From an uncultured Clostridium sp. (lineage in GTDB: Bacteria; Bacillota; Clostridia; TANB77; CAG-508): a DNA stretch of 61,926 bases. Under the pieces are notes generated by a model. The model ran no database searches and had not been told where the DNA came from. It saw nothing but the letters and a program-made list of their open reading frames with translations. Position 1 is the first letter of the stretch; each line of letters opens with the position of its first letter. The position numbers were made by a program, and so were the translations under genes. The stretch covers positions 1 to 61,926 of the forward strand of contig CANSOA010000012.1 in the NCBI GenBank assembly GCA_947648495.1. The letters are read 5' to 3'. Below, piece by piece: positions 9,395 through 16,646 of this stretch.

Positions 9395-9409
9395 TAGATT
9401 TTTTAAAAT

Positions 9410-10549
9410 TTATTTTACTTTTATTTCATAAAGTGTCTCATTCCCTGCTAAATCACTTACTATAATTTGATAATTTCCACTTTGGGTTAAGTTATATGGG
9501 TCAATTTTAGGATTGGTTGGTTTATAATTGGTAGTAAAGTCAAATGAAAATCCTAAAACATCTAATTCATGATTATTACTATCATACATGTAGGCATGAA
9601 TAACATAAGAGCCATGATAGTTGGTGTTAAAATGTGTACCTTCAATTACTGCTGTCTGATTGGTAACATCTATTTCATACCATCGTACATCAGCTGGAAC
9701 ATAATAATTCCATATAGCATATCGAATCTTTTTTACAGAACTATCTAAATGATTTAGTGTTGCTGAAAATTTGTTGTTAGCTTTTGTAGAAGTGATAGAT
9801 TCATAAAAACTGGTATAACCTGTCTGCGTTTTTTCTTCTAGTATATTTCCTAATTCGTCAATTGCCTGTACCTTTAGTTCATAAGTGGTTCCTTTGTTTA
9901 AACCAGTAAATGTGTAGGATGTATCTGTGGTGGTAGCATATAGTTTATTGTTGGCATAATATTTATATTTTCTTGTGTTTTTCGGATGACTTGTGACTCG
10001 GATGGTTAGCGTGGAGTTTGTTCTATCTACTCCATAATAGTAGAAACTATCCAGATAGGAGTTAGCATAGTCAAGAGTTAAGGCATCGTCGTATCGGTCA
10101 ACATAAATATTTTTTATTTCGACATTATCAGAGTAATCTAATGCTAATGGTTTGTCATAAATCCCTCCGTTTTGGCAACCGATAATTTGTGGGGCTTCTT
10201 TGTCAATGTTGCTTACATTATATTCAACTTCTGTAATATTTCCTGAAAAATCTCTTATTTTTATAATACCATATTCGTTTTGACTGACTTCTTTTGTTAA
10301 AACTTTTTTGTCTTCTGATAGCGTAAATCCACTGACTTGCTCAATTTCTTTATTGGAAGTAATGGTGATAATGACATTTCCATTTGTCCATTCTTCTGTC
10401 GAATATGTGACATTACAACTTGGAGCATTTGTATCTCTTGTTAATTCAATGACGGTCTCGTCAATATGATAGGCATATTTTGCATAGACTTTGGCATTGC
10501 AAAATATTAGTAGGAATAGCAAAATTGCTATGATTTTTCTTCTTTTCAT
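9410..10549 (-). CDS. secreted Fn3/bacterial-Ig-like repeat protein of the SipW locus
   Basis: The likely start is ATG 10549 (MKRRKIIAILLFLLIF), preceded by GGAGGAATCAGA; the longer upstream frame lacks a ribosome site. 379 residues. A signal peptide ends near NAKVYAKY; the AKY resembles the mature-end pattern of the other two substrates here. The body is beta-rich with Ig-like/Fn3-like segments (VIITITSNKEIEQVSGF, IIKIRDFSGNITEVEYNV, TSYTFTGLNKGTTYELKVQ, GNYQIIVSDLAGNETLYEI). No LPxTG or transmembrane end, so it is probably a matrix or fibre accessory protein. Overlaps the preceding gene by four bases, indicating one operon. Function inferred from context. Confidence 0.6.
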   Translation of the reverse strand: MKRRKIIAILLFLLIFCNAKVYAKYAYHIDETVIELTRDTNAPSCNVTYSTEEWTNGNVIITITSNKEIEQVSGFTLSEDKKVLTKEVSQNEYGIIKIRDFSGNITEVEYNVSNIDKEAPQIIGCQNGGIYDKPLALDYSDNVEIKNIYVDRYDDALTLDYANSYLDSFYYYGVDRTNSTLTIRVTSHPKNTRKYKYYANNKLYATTTDTSYTFTGLNKGTTYELKVQAIDELGNILEEKTQTGYTSFYESITSTKANNKFSATLNHLDSSVKKIRYAIWNYYVPADVRWYEIDVTNQTAVIEGTHFNTNYHGSYVIHAYMYDSNNHELDVLGFSFDFTTNYKPTNPKIDPYNLTQSGNYQIIVSDLAGNETLYEIKVK

Positions 10550-11046
10550 TCTGATTCCTCCTTGCTTTGAATTGCATTCATTTTTAATTTTATTTCTATG
10601 TCTGGAGCTAACGCAACATCTAGTTCTCTCCATTGTAAATATAGTTTGAATTTCCTGCTTTGTTTTTCAAATTTTTGAAGATGCATTTTTTGTGTTTTTC
10701 CTTCTGTTAGTTGTATTTGTGTGTTGTTATCACAATCAAATAAAACATAGCTTACTGGAAAATTGGGCTCATTTGTTTCTATTTCTATGTTATATTCAAG
10801 GTTTACTTCATTGATTTTATCCCCTTCATAATTATTAATCGTAAAATTGTATTCTAGTGGAAATGAATTTTGGTCAATTTGTTTTTTTATTATTTCATCT
10901 TTTTCTACTATAAAAATCGCTTTTGCAATTTGTGCTTGCGCATTGCCATTTGCAACATAATCATATTTAGATAATGAAACCGTGTTGATGCCAATAATTA
11001 GGATACTCACTATTATCATTCGTAAATCACGTTTGCTCTTCTTCAT
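10546..11046 (-). CDS. SipW-dependent-type secreted protein (TasA/camelysin-like)
   Basis: 166 residues. A hydrophobic N-terminal stretch (MIIVSILIIGINTVSL) is followed by SKYDYVANGNAQAQIAKAIF, which resembles the SipW-type signal region of TasA/camelysin family proteins (small residue, Tyr/Phe, then an Ala-rich 'ARIAKW' strand). The rest is a short beta-rich extracellular domain (FTINNYEGDKINEVNLEY, YVLFDCDNNTQIQL). It overlaps sipW by 20 bases and the next gene by 4, so translation is probably coupled. Likely a minor fibre subunit or anchor; exact role inferred. Confidence 0.6.
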   Translation of the reverse strand: MKKSKRDLRMIIVSILIIGINTVSLSKYDYVANGNAQAQIAKAIFIVEKDEIIKKQIDQNSFPLEYNFTINNYEGDKINEVNLEYNIEIETNEPNFPVSYVLFDCDNNTQIQLTEGKTQKMHLQKFEKQSRKFKLYLQWRELDVALAPDIEIKLKMNAIQSKEESE

Positions 11047-11524
11047 TTTTCTTCTCCCTTCTCAATTTTTCTTGCAAATATACTAGAAACATTATTGCAA
11101 TATAAATACACACTACAAATTTCAAATAATACAAATAAAAAATTCCTAAGGTTTTTGAGTGAAAAATCACTTTTCCTTGTATGTTATGAATGTTTGTAGT
11201 TTCGTCTGAAATCTCGTTGCTGTCTCCTTTTGTAGTAAAATTGTTCTCATCAATTTGTAAAATTCGATGTGTGATTAAATTATCGTATACATCTAAATAA
11301 GTGGCAATATCGTTTATATGATAAGTTTGACATTCTTTTATTAAAATAAACTCATTTTTTTCAATTGTTGGTTCCATACTGCCTGTCATGACAATTAAAA
11401 ATCCATATCCGCCAATTTTTACAACACAATCTTTACGAATAAATTTGGCATAACATACATATAACAACACTATCACTAAACATAATAAGAAGATTTGATT
11501 TAAAATATGTAAAAACTTCTTTAT
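11027..11524 (-). CDS. sipW: SipW-type signal peptidase I
   Basis: ER-type signal peptidase (S26B) predicted to remove signal peptides from the flanking TasA-like proteins. The catalytic Ser is in MTGSMEPTI, the general-base His region is LITHRILQI (His replaces the usual Lys, typical of SipW), and TTKGDSNEISD matches the conserved Gly-Asp-x-Asn box. The C-terminal membrane segment is LGIFYLYYLKFVVCIYIAIM. The obvious GTG start (11476) would cut the first membrane helix short and lacks a ribosome site. The frame is open up to ATA at 11524, which sits six bases after AAGGAG and gives a normal N-terminus (KKFLHILNQIFLLCLVIV). No ATG/GTG/TTG is available there, so an AUA start is proposed. Confidence 0.85.
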   Translation of the reverse strand: MKKFLHILNQIFLLCLVIVLLYVCYAKFIRKDCVVKIGGYGFLIVMTGSMEPTIEKNEFILIKECQTYHINDIATYLDVYDNLITHRILQIDENNFTTKGDSNEISDETTNIHNIQGKVIFHSKTLGIFYLYYLKFVVCIYIAIMFLVYLQEKLRREKKNEEEQT

Positions 11525-11661
11525 TTTTTGCTCCTTTCTTTTAGCTTTCTACTAAAAATACTTAATTTTAATATTCTTAGCAGAGAGCTATATTCTCCCT
11601 GCTAAATTTTATATAAGGTTTTTAAATTGGATATAATTTTTATAGTTTGTGTCTTTTCTTT

Positions 11662-12324
11662 CTAGGTCGTAACTTTGGCTTGTGTTCCAACGACTTTCAA
11701 AGAAAATGAATAATCAAATACATCTTCTTGACCTGCAACACTACCAGTTCCTACTGCAGTATCTTCTCCATCTTCAAGAGCAATTTGCTCATTGTTTTCA
11801 CCTGTTTCATAAGGCCAATTCCAAACGATTGTTAAGTTTTCAATTTGAGTGCTATCCGATTTTGCTATTACTCCACTTAATTCTGCCTCTGCTAATTCTT
11901 GAACAGATGAATATTGATTTTCTGCTAGGATACCATCTTTCTTCAAGCTAAATAATAAATTAGATGGCTTGTTTCCAGATTCGACTGCTTCAATATAATA
12001 TTTTACATCTACTTCTGAATTTCGTGCATCTAGCTCAATTTCAAACTCTCCACTGGCTCCGGGTGCAATCTTCCCGTCTTCTAAACTAACTTCATTGGCT
12101 GTGTTTATTAAAGAAATTTTTTCAGTTTCTGATGTGCTCCAGTCAGTTACCTTAAAACTCCATTTTGCAATTCTTGCACTTCCCATTCCTTGATAACTAG
12201 AATAATATTTAGCAAAGGTATAACCTGCAATGAATACAATCAGTAATAATAGAATTAATATTGAAACAAACATTGTCTTTTGTTTTTTGTCTACTGCTTT
12301 TTTATCTGCCGTTTTTTGGTCCAT
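11662..12324 (-). CDS. TasA/camelysin-like fibre protein with SipW-type signal
   Basis: 220 residues. Lys-rich cytoplasmic N-terminus, hydrophobic segment FVSILILLLLIVFIAGYTFA, then KYYSSYQGMGSARIAKWSFK, strongly resembling the SipW-dependent signal and first strand of TasA-type proteins. The mature part is acidic and beta-rich (GASGEFEIELDARNSEVDVK is a camelysin-like stretch; the end is FDYSFSLKVVGTQAKVTT). First gene of the operon with a strong ribosome site (AAAGGAGGGAGG). Probably the major extracellular fibre or matrix protein, processed by the SipW encoded next. There is a 185-base gap (with T-rich DNA and a weak hairpin) before sipW. Family identity is by motif and context; sequence similarity elsewhere is low. 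Confidence 0.7.
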   Translation of the reverse strand: MDQKTADKKAVDKKQKTMFVSILILLLLIVFIAGYTFAKYYSSYQGMGSARIAKWSFKVTDWSTSETEKISLINTANEVSLEDGKIAPGASGEFEIELDARNSEVDVKYYIEAVESGNKPSNLLFSLKKDGILAENQYSSVQELAEAELSGVIAKSDSTQIENLTIVWNWPYETGENNEQIALEDGEDTAVGTGSVAGQEDVFDYSFSLKVVGTQAKVTT

Positions 12325-12350
12325 AGCCTCCCTCCTTTCTTATAAAAATA

Positions 12351-12372
12351 AAGTTAAATATTTTTAACGTAT
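12351..12372. repeat. inverted repeat copy 1 (22 bases)
   Basis: AA plus GTTAAATATTTTTAACGTAT on the plus strand. The reverse complement of 12559-12581 is the same with one extra T. Each copy is also internally dyad (GTTAAA...TTTAAC), so it could be an operator, the arm of a long RNA stem, or a recombinase site. Confidence 0.7.
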
Positions 12373-12558
12373 TTTTATTTGTTTATTAAATCGCTGGGGG
12401 CCATTTAAATGAACTATAGAAAATTTGTACATTAAAAACTATTAGTTTGTATATTATCTTGGGGGATATAATACCTAAAACTACGATAAATCTATTTTTT
12501 ATAACTTTTCTGGGAAAATATAAATTTCAGAAAGAAATTTATTTCTCAAGATTAAAAG

Positions 12559-12581
12559 ATACGTTAAAAAATATTTAACTT
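12559..12581. repeat. inverted repeat copy 2 (23 bases)
   Basis: Plus strand begins ATACGTTAAAAAATATTTAA. It pairs with 12351-12372 across 186 bases with a single one-base bulge. Confidence 0.7.
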
Positions 12582-12747
12582 GAATGCATTATAGCATCAT
12601 AAATTTCATTTGTAAAGTATTTTTTGAAAAAAATTTTGTTTTTCATTCGACATTTTTCGTCAAATCTATGTTAAACCTTTGAAAATTCTACTAATTTTCT
12701 CATCAAAAAAGGAACTGCAACTCCAAAAAAGTTCACAGCTCTTTTGC

Positions 12748-13071
12748 TTATTTTAAAGTGTCAGCAATATTTTCGCATAATTTTATATATAATTCTTTAT
12801 TGTCTTTTGACAAAGTTCCTAGTATCTCTGAGAAAGTATTATCAGCATTTTGATCATTGATTCCTTTGACTAATGCATCTAAATTCATGTCTAGAATAGT
12901 AGCCAAATTGGCAATAACTGCTAAACTACAAATACTGGTTCCTCTTTCTATTTCACCGATATGTGATGGACTAATTTCAGCCATTTCAGCAAGTTTTTCT
13001 TGGGTAAGTCCCAATTCTAATCTTTTGGCACGTATACGTTGTCCCATTGCTTTGTAATCTATATTATACAT
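12748..13071 (-). CDS. XRE-family transcriptional regulator next to the fibre operon
   Basis: 107 residues. A canonical helix-turn-helix occupies residues 9-64 (GQRIRAKRLELGLTQEKLAE, then ISPSHIGEIERGTS), followed by a short helical C-terminus suited to dimerisation. It lies upstream of, and in the same direction as, the TasA-SipW operon, separated by a terminator-like hairpin and the structured leader. In Bacillus the analogous operon is controlled by SinR, also an XRE protein, so control of the fibre operon is a reasonable inference. The GTTAAA-N4-TTTAAC dyads are candidate operators. It is divergent from the small zinc-ribbon gene, so the 13072-13200 region may also be a target. Confidence 0.85.
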   Translation of the reverse strand: MYNIDYKAMGQRIRAKRLELGLTQEKLAEMAEISPSHIGEIERGTSICSLAVIANLATILDMNLDALVKGINDQNADNTFSEILGTLSKDNKELYIKLCENIADTLK

Positions 13072-13135
13072 ATTTTAGACCCTCCTTGCTATTATTTTAT
13101 ACCGATAAAAAATTTTTATTAAGCATCTAAAAATG

Positions 13136-13164
13136 TTGAATATTGTTTATAACTGTGATATAAT
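13136..13164 (+). promoter_or_regulatory. promoter of the small zinc-ribbon gene
   Basis: TTGAAT at 13136-13141, 17-base spacer, TGA TATAAT at 13159-13164; AGGAGG at 13188-13193 precedes ATG 13201. Confidence 0.65.
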
Positions 13165-13200
13165 ATAAATAATGTATATTATTTATAGGAGGATTTTATT

Positions 13201-13407
13201 ATGAAATATTGTGAAAGATGTGGAAAAGAAATCAAAAAAGGACATGAAAATCCACATGGATTATGCAGTAATTGTTTGTATAACTATATCTTAAAAAAAA
13301 TTGATAGAGAATTTGAAAAAAGAAAAAAACCTATTATTTATGAAGAGAAATTATCCAAAAAAATTATTAATTTTATAAGATATTGGCTAAAAAAATTATT
13401 TCAATAA
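13201..13407 (+). CDS. small zinc-ribbon protein
   Basis: 68 residues starting CERCGKEIKKGHENPHGLCS, in which CxxC and a second CxxC (CSNC) form a plausible zinc ribbon. The remainder is a basic helical tail rich in Lys (KKIDREFEKRKKP, FIRYWLKKLFQ). Own promoter, strong ribosome site and terminator make it a real gene despite its size. No specific function recognised; nucleic-acid or protein binding is possible. Opposite strand to both neighbours. Confidence 0.7.
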   Translation: MKYCERCGKEIKKGHENPHGLCSNCLYNYILKKIDREFEKRKKPIIYEEKLSKKIINFIRYWLKKLFQ

Positions 13408-13409
13408 AA

Positions 13410-13440
13410 ATAAAAGTAGACTTTTACTTTCTACTTTTAT
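13410..13440. terminator. bidirectional terminator
   Basis: ATAAAAGTAGA pairs with TCTACTTTTAT around a nine-base loop, serving the plus-strand zinc-ribbon gene and overlapping the stop of the minus-strand DUF4116 gene. Confidence 0.75.
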
Positions 13441-13967
13441 GATTTTTCTAATAATTCTAAAATTTTCGGATTTTGTTTTAAACTTTCGCTTAAAAATTCA
13501 AAACACTTTTTATCTTGTGTCACAGCCACAATACCCACATCTATGTCATTTTTCAAGCGACTACTGGCATATTTTACAATAATCCCTTTGTTTTTTACGG
13601 CTTCTAAAACGACTTCTTTATCATCTCGCATTGGTTTGTTTGCAAAATACAAAATTTGCCCTGTACATTTCAAACCTGCCATCAATAATTCTTTGTCGTT
13701 TAACAAATTTTCTTTTGCATAGCAATAAGTCCAGCCAATTTGACGCACAGATTCATAAACAATTTCTCGATCTTGTTTTAATAAATCACTTGCAAACTCT
13801 AAGCTTTCAGGATTATTCTTGATAGCTTGTAAAACAACTTCTTTATCATTTTTTAACTCATCTGATGCAAATTCTAACAAAGCTCCTTTTTGAGCGACCT
13901 GTTTTAGTACATATTCTCGATTGGTAGCATTTTTTTCCATCTCTATTACTTCTTGTTCTTTGGCCAT
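13437..13967 (-). CDS. DUF4116 repeat protein
   Basis: 176 residues made almost entirely of about 25-residue helical repeats of the DUF4116 kind. Each has the form 'LxFASxxLKxDKEVVLxAxKxxG': GALLEFASDELKNDKEVVLQ, PESLEFASDLLKQDREIVYE, ILYFANKPMRDDKEVVLEAV, IIVKYASSRLKNDIDVGIVA. Such proteins are intracellular and of unknown function, sometimes involved in protein binding. The start follows GAAAGGAAACAA. It immediately follows adk (11 bases), so the two are probably co-transcribed. Confidence 0.8.
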   Translation of the reverse strand: MAKEQEVIEMEKNATNREYVLKQVAQKGALLEFASDELKNDKEVVLQAIKNNPESLEFASDLLKQDREIVYESVRQIGWTYCYAKENLLNDKELLMAGLKCTGQILYFANKPMRDDKEVVLEAVKNKGIIVKYASSRLKNDIDVGIVAVTQDKKCFEFLSESLKQNPKILELLEKS

Positions 13968-13978
13968 TTGTTTCCTTT

Positions 13979-14647
13979 CTACTTTTTTATATAATCTTGT
14001 ATTTCTTGTGCAATATCGGTTGAAATTCGATTTGATTCATTGTTTAGTTTGACCGTATATAAAATGTCTTTTTGTTTATAAAACTCAATTAAGTTCTCTG
14101 AAATATTGTGATAATTTTCTAATCTTTTTCGAACAGTAATTTCATTGTCATCTTCTCGAATCATAAGCTCTGTTCCACATTTATCGCAGATATTTTCTTT
14201 TTTAGGTTTTTTAAATTCCAAATTATAAATTTCCCTACAATCTACATTCGGACAACTTCTTCTTTTTGAAATTCGGTCCACAATTTCATCATCTGATAAA
14301 CTTAAATTTACCGCTACTTTAACTTTTCTATTTTGATTTGCTAATAGTCTATCCAAACTTTCTGCTTGTACAACAGTTCTTGGATAACCGTCTAAAATAT
14401 AGCCATTTTTTGTATCTTCTTCTGTTAACCTTTTTTCTAAAATTTTTATGGTAAGTTCATCAGGAACTAATTTGCCTTCCGAAATATATTTTTTGGCTTC
14501 ATGACCAATTTCGTCCTCATCTTTAATATAACTTCTAAAAATTTCTCCACTTGAAATATGTGGAATTTTTAATTCTTGTGCTAATAAATTTCCAACTGTA
14601 CCTTTTCCTGTGCCTGGCGCACCTAACATTATTATTATCATTGGCAA
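13979..14647 (-). CDS. adk: adenylate kinase (zinc-LID type)
   Basis: 222 residues. The P-loop GAPGTGKGT sits at residue 9. AMP-binding segments follow (HISSGEIFRSYI, DGYPRTVVQAE). The LID carries CPNVDCREIYN and ICDKCG, a four-cysteine zinc site, followed by an Arg-rich RKRLENYH. It interconverts AMP, ADP and ATP. It is not in the usual secY-adk-map ribosomal context, so it may be a second or relocated adenylate kinase. The LID motif departs from canonical (ScxxCGxxYH), so substrate preference could differ. Confidence 0.85.
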   Translation of the reverse strand: MPMIIIMLGAPGTGKGTVGNLLAQELKIPHISSGEIFRSYIKDEDEIGHEAKKYISEGKLVPDELTIKILEKRLTEEDTKNGYILDGYPRTVVQAESLDRLLANQNRKVKVAVNLSLSDDEIVDRISKRRSCPNVDCREIYNLEFKKPKKENICDKCGTELMIREDDNEITVRKRLENYHNISENLIEFYKQKDILYTVKLNNESNRISTDIAQEIQDYIKK

Positions 14648-14765
14648 TCTCCTTTACTTTTATTATACCCAAAAAGTTATATCATATATTTTTTATTTTG
14701 CCAATAGATTGCGTTAGAATTTTTTGTTTTTGCTTTTGTATATGCCGTAAAATTAGCAAAATAAG

Positions 14766-14806
14766 AGTAAAAACTCTAAATGTCATAAACACTTAGAGTT
14801 TTTACT
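14766..14806 (-). terminator. terminator of the 116-residue hypothetical gene
   Basis: A perfect 14-base stem (AGTAAAAACTCTAA / TTAGAGTTTTTACT) with a 13-base loop, downstream of the minus-strand gene ending at 14840. Confidence 0.75.
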
Positions 14807-14839
14807 TAAAGACAGTATTATTTCGTGAATGTTTCAGAC

Positions 14840-15190
14840 TTACAGAACTTCATAAAACTCATTTTCACCGACCAGAAGAATTGTTTCTCTTTGATAATCA
14901 GGCTTATTTTCATCTTTCTGCCAAAACAAATCGATTCTCAAGGTTTCTTTTGCTGATAAATATACATTTTGTAGAAAATGCTGTCTAATCAAAGTAACAT
15001 CATCTTCACAAAAGATTGATTCTTTAATCTTCCCATTCTCTAGCCACTTTACTTGGAATATTACTCTTCTGTCTTCTGGACAAATAGCTACAACTTCATG
15101 GTAAAACCATTTTCCCATGTCTCCATTATCCCCAACAATGATTACCCTAACATTAGTTTCCCAAACGTTTAAAAATTCATTCCATTTCAT
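14840..15190 (-). CDS. hypothetical protein
   Basis: 116 residues, no family recognised. A small soluble alpha/beta protein without signal peptide or membrane segment: it begins WNEFLNVWETNVRVIIVGDN and contains RRVIFQVKWLENGKIKESIF. Reality as a gene is supported by GGAGGAAGCAAT before the ATG, a well-spaced promoter (TTGACA/TATAAA, 15274-15246) and a perfect terminator. It stands alone between adk and the tRNA-Gly region. No function proposed. Confidence 0.6.
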   Translation of the reverse strand: MKWNEFLNVWETNVRVIIVGDNGDMGKWFYHEVVAICPEDRRVIFQVKWLENGKIKESIFCEDDVTLIRQHFLQNVYLSAKETLRIDLFWQKDENKPDYQRETILLVGENEFYEVL

Positions 15191-15245
15191 ATTGCTTCCT
15201 CCTTGCCAATTGGCGCTGTTTTTAGTTCAAAATTTATATACTACA

Positions 15246-15274
15246 TTTATATTATGTTTACATAAAATTGTCAA
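15246..15274 (-). promoter_or_regulatory. promoter of the 116-residue hypothetical gene
   Basis: Minus-strand TTGACA (15274-15269), 17-base spacer, TATAAA (15251-15246). Confidence 0.6.
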
Positions 15275-15297
15275 GTTTTTACAAAAAAACACAATAA

Positions 15298-15355
15298 AAA
15301 AGCCATTATACTAGACCTTTTTCTAATACAATGACTTTTCTAATGCAGCAGGTAA
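15298..15355. repeat. direct repeat of the tRNA-Gly 3' end and flank, copy 1
   Basis: About 57 bases that resemble 15802-15859: AAAAAGCCATTATACTAG..., CTAATACAATGACTT and GCAGCAGGTAA. It duplicates the sequence downstream of tRNA-Gly plus the final bases of the tRNA acceptor stem. Confidence 0.65.
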
Positions 15356-15424
15356 TTCGGTTGTAGGTCCTTACAAGTTCTCTATTTCTGCTTTAAGAAT
15401 TCTATACTACTAGAACTACAACGC
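15344..15424 (-). pseudogene. decayed tRNA-Gly copy or tRNA-like RNA
   Basis: Read on the minus strand this starts GCGTTGTAGTTCTAGTAG, similar to the 5' half of the intact tRNA-Gly, and ends TTACCTGCTGCA against TTACCTGCTCCA in the real gene. The T-arm is not recognisable and the anticodon arm is altered. A new perfect 7-base pairing, GTTGTAG/CTACAAC, is present, so a structured RNA cannot be excluded. Confidence 0.45.
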
Positions 15425-15801
15425 ATTTACAAGGTATTTTTTCCAAATTTTTATGCAATTTTGACTTAAAACCCTAATTATTTCTCGTATCATGCGGAAT
15501 TTAAGCCATATGCATTTTGTATGCATCACGAATGCATTCTATAATTTTGAGTGGTAGAAAGGGATTTTTGATTTGGTTACTCCCCATACGATTGATTATC
15601 TATATTGAGGTTAATTTTTATTAACTAAATGAATAATATGCAGTTGGTTATTTATTGAGTAAAATCATACTAAAATTGAGTAATAAACCATATTGAAATA
15701 TTATATATGATAGAACTTCACTCTTTTGACTTACAAACAAGTTTTTTTGATTTTTAAATAATGCATAATTTTGAGTAAGTATTTGAGTGTTAGTCATAAC
15801 A
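15425..15801. other. gene-free spacer between the tRNA-Gly copies
   Basis: I see no open frame with a ribosome site here. The DNA is AT-rich with short repeated words such as 'TTGAGTAA' and 'ATGCAT'. It may be the relic of an inserted element or decayed duplication. Confidence 0.4.
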
Positions 15802-15859
15802 AAAAAGCCATCATACTAACTACTTTCTAATACAATGACTTATTTAATGGAGCAGGTAA
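15802..15859. repeat. direct repeat of the tRNA-Gly 3' end and flank, copy 2
   Basis: Counterpart of 15298-15355 at the intact tRNA-Gly. It includes the T-rich/AATACAATGACTTA flank and the acceptor-stem end. Confidence 0.65.
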
Positions 15860-15921
15860 CGAGAATCGAACTCGTAACTAAACCTTGGCAAGGTTTTATT
15901 TTACCACTAAACTATACCTGC
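15848..15921 (-). tRNA. tRNA-Gly (anticodon GCC), CCA encoded
   Basis: Folds as a standard cloverleaf on the minus strand: acceptor GCAGGTA/TACCTGC, D-arm GTTTAGTGGTAAAAT, anticodon arm AAACC-TTGCCAA-GGTTT with a normal seven-base loop, T-arm ACGAG-TTCGATT-CTCGT, discriminator T, CCA at 15850-15848. It reads GGC/GGT glycine codons, two of the codons reached after the proposed CGG frameshifts. Confidence 0.95.
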
Positions 15922-16040
15922 ATAAAATATGGATTTTTAAAAGTTTCCTCAGAGATTTCTCCTACGTTTTCAATAAAGTATTATTATAATACCAAAATAA
16001 ATTCAAAAAGTCAATACTTATTTTGAAAAAAATCAATCTT

Positions 16041-16646
16041 TTACTTGATAATAATTCCCATTAACCCCGCAAGATTTACTGCCTGATACTGCGTTACAAT
16101 CATTCCCTTCAAATCTTCTAGCATCACCAAAATACCTTCTATATTGGAAGTTCTAAAATCAATTCCACTTAATTTCGTTCGGAAAAATTGCGCTTGCATT
16201 AAATCACAATTTTCATATTCTACAGATTTTAACGTAACTTCTTGAAAACTTGCATTTTTAAATAAGTTTTCTATGAATTTCGTTTTTTCCAAAATAGCAT
16301 TTGAAAAATTTGCATAGGAAAACAAACTATTTTTCATAGAAACTTGATAAAATCTTGACTCCATAAAATTGCTTCCCATTCCTTTACAATTTTCAAATTG
16401 GCATCTGATAAATACACCTTTTTCAAAAGAAGTATTGGAAAAATCACAATGACTAAATTTGGAATCCGTAAAACTTATTTTTTCCATTGAACACGCCATC
16501 ATTGTACAATTCACAAATTCGCAATTTTCAAATTCTACTGCTTCCAAAACTTCTTCTGTTAGGTCTATGTTTTCAAATTTTCTGTCTTTAATATCTAGCT
16601 TTTCTTCATAACTGTTCTTCACAAGTTCCACAAAATCTTCTAGCAT
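16041..16646 (-). CDS. Qnr-like pentapeptide-repeat protein
   Basis: 201 residues of A/F-x-x-x-x repeats forming a right-handed beta-helix: AVEFENCEFVNCTMMACSME, SFTDSKFSHCDFSNTSFEKG, YANFSNAILEKTKFIENLF. The C-terminus (VTQYQAVNLAGLMGIIIK) resembles the conserved tail of Qnr family proteins, which mimic DNA and protect gyrase/topoisomerase IV. Length is also close to Qnr (about 215). The gyrase role is inferred from this tail and the fold, not shown. It overlaps the end of the AI-2E-type transporter gene by seven bases, so the two are probably translated together. Confidence 0.7.
   Translation of the reverse strand: MLEDFVELVKNSYEEKLDIKDRKFENIDLTEEVLEAVEFENCEFVNCTMMACSMEKISFTDSKFSHCDFSNTSFEKGVFIRCQFENCKGMGSNFMESRFYQVSMKNSLFSYANFSNAILEKTKFIENLFKNASFQEVTLKSVEYENCDLMQAQFFRTKLSGIDFRTSNIEGILVMLEDLKGMIVTQYQAVNLAGLMGIIIK

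Larger units (their letters stand above)
12325..12747 (-). promoter_or_regulatory. long structured leader/regulatory region upstream of the TasA-SipW operon
   Basis: Gene-free 423 bases. It holds two near-identical inverted copies of a 22-23-base sequence (separate entries). Between them, on the minus strand, are an ATAAATTTC/GAAATTTAT hairpin, a GTATTAT...ATAATATAC hairpin with loop ATCCCCCAAG, an AAACT/AGTTT hairpin, and a TTAAAT/ATTTAA hairpin with loop GGCCCCCAGCG. The two C5 loops stand out in such AT-rich DNA. At its upstream end is a bulged hairpin terminator (about 12711-12745) for the XRE gene. No coding frame seen. No match to a riboswitch class I recognise. Confidence 0.55.

Noticed and set aside
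12325..12747. Known riboswitch (c-di-GMP or similar) in the fibre operon leader
   Set aside because: I could not match any conserved core I know; the element is described as a structured leader of unknown type.
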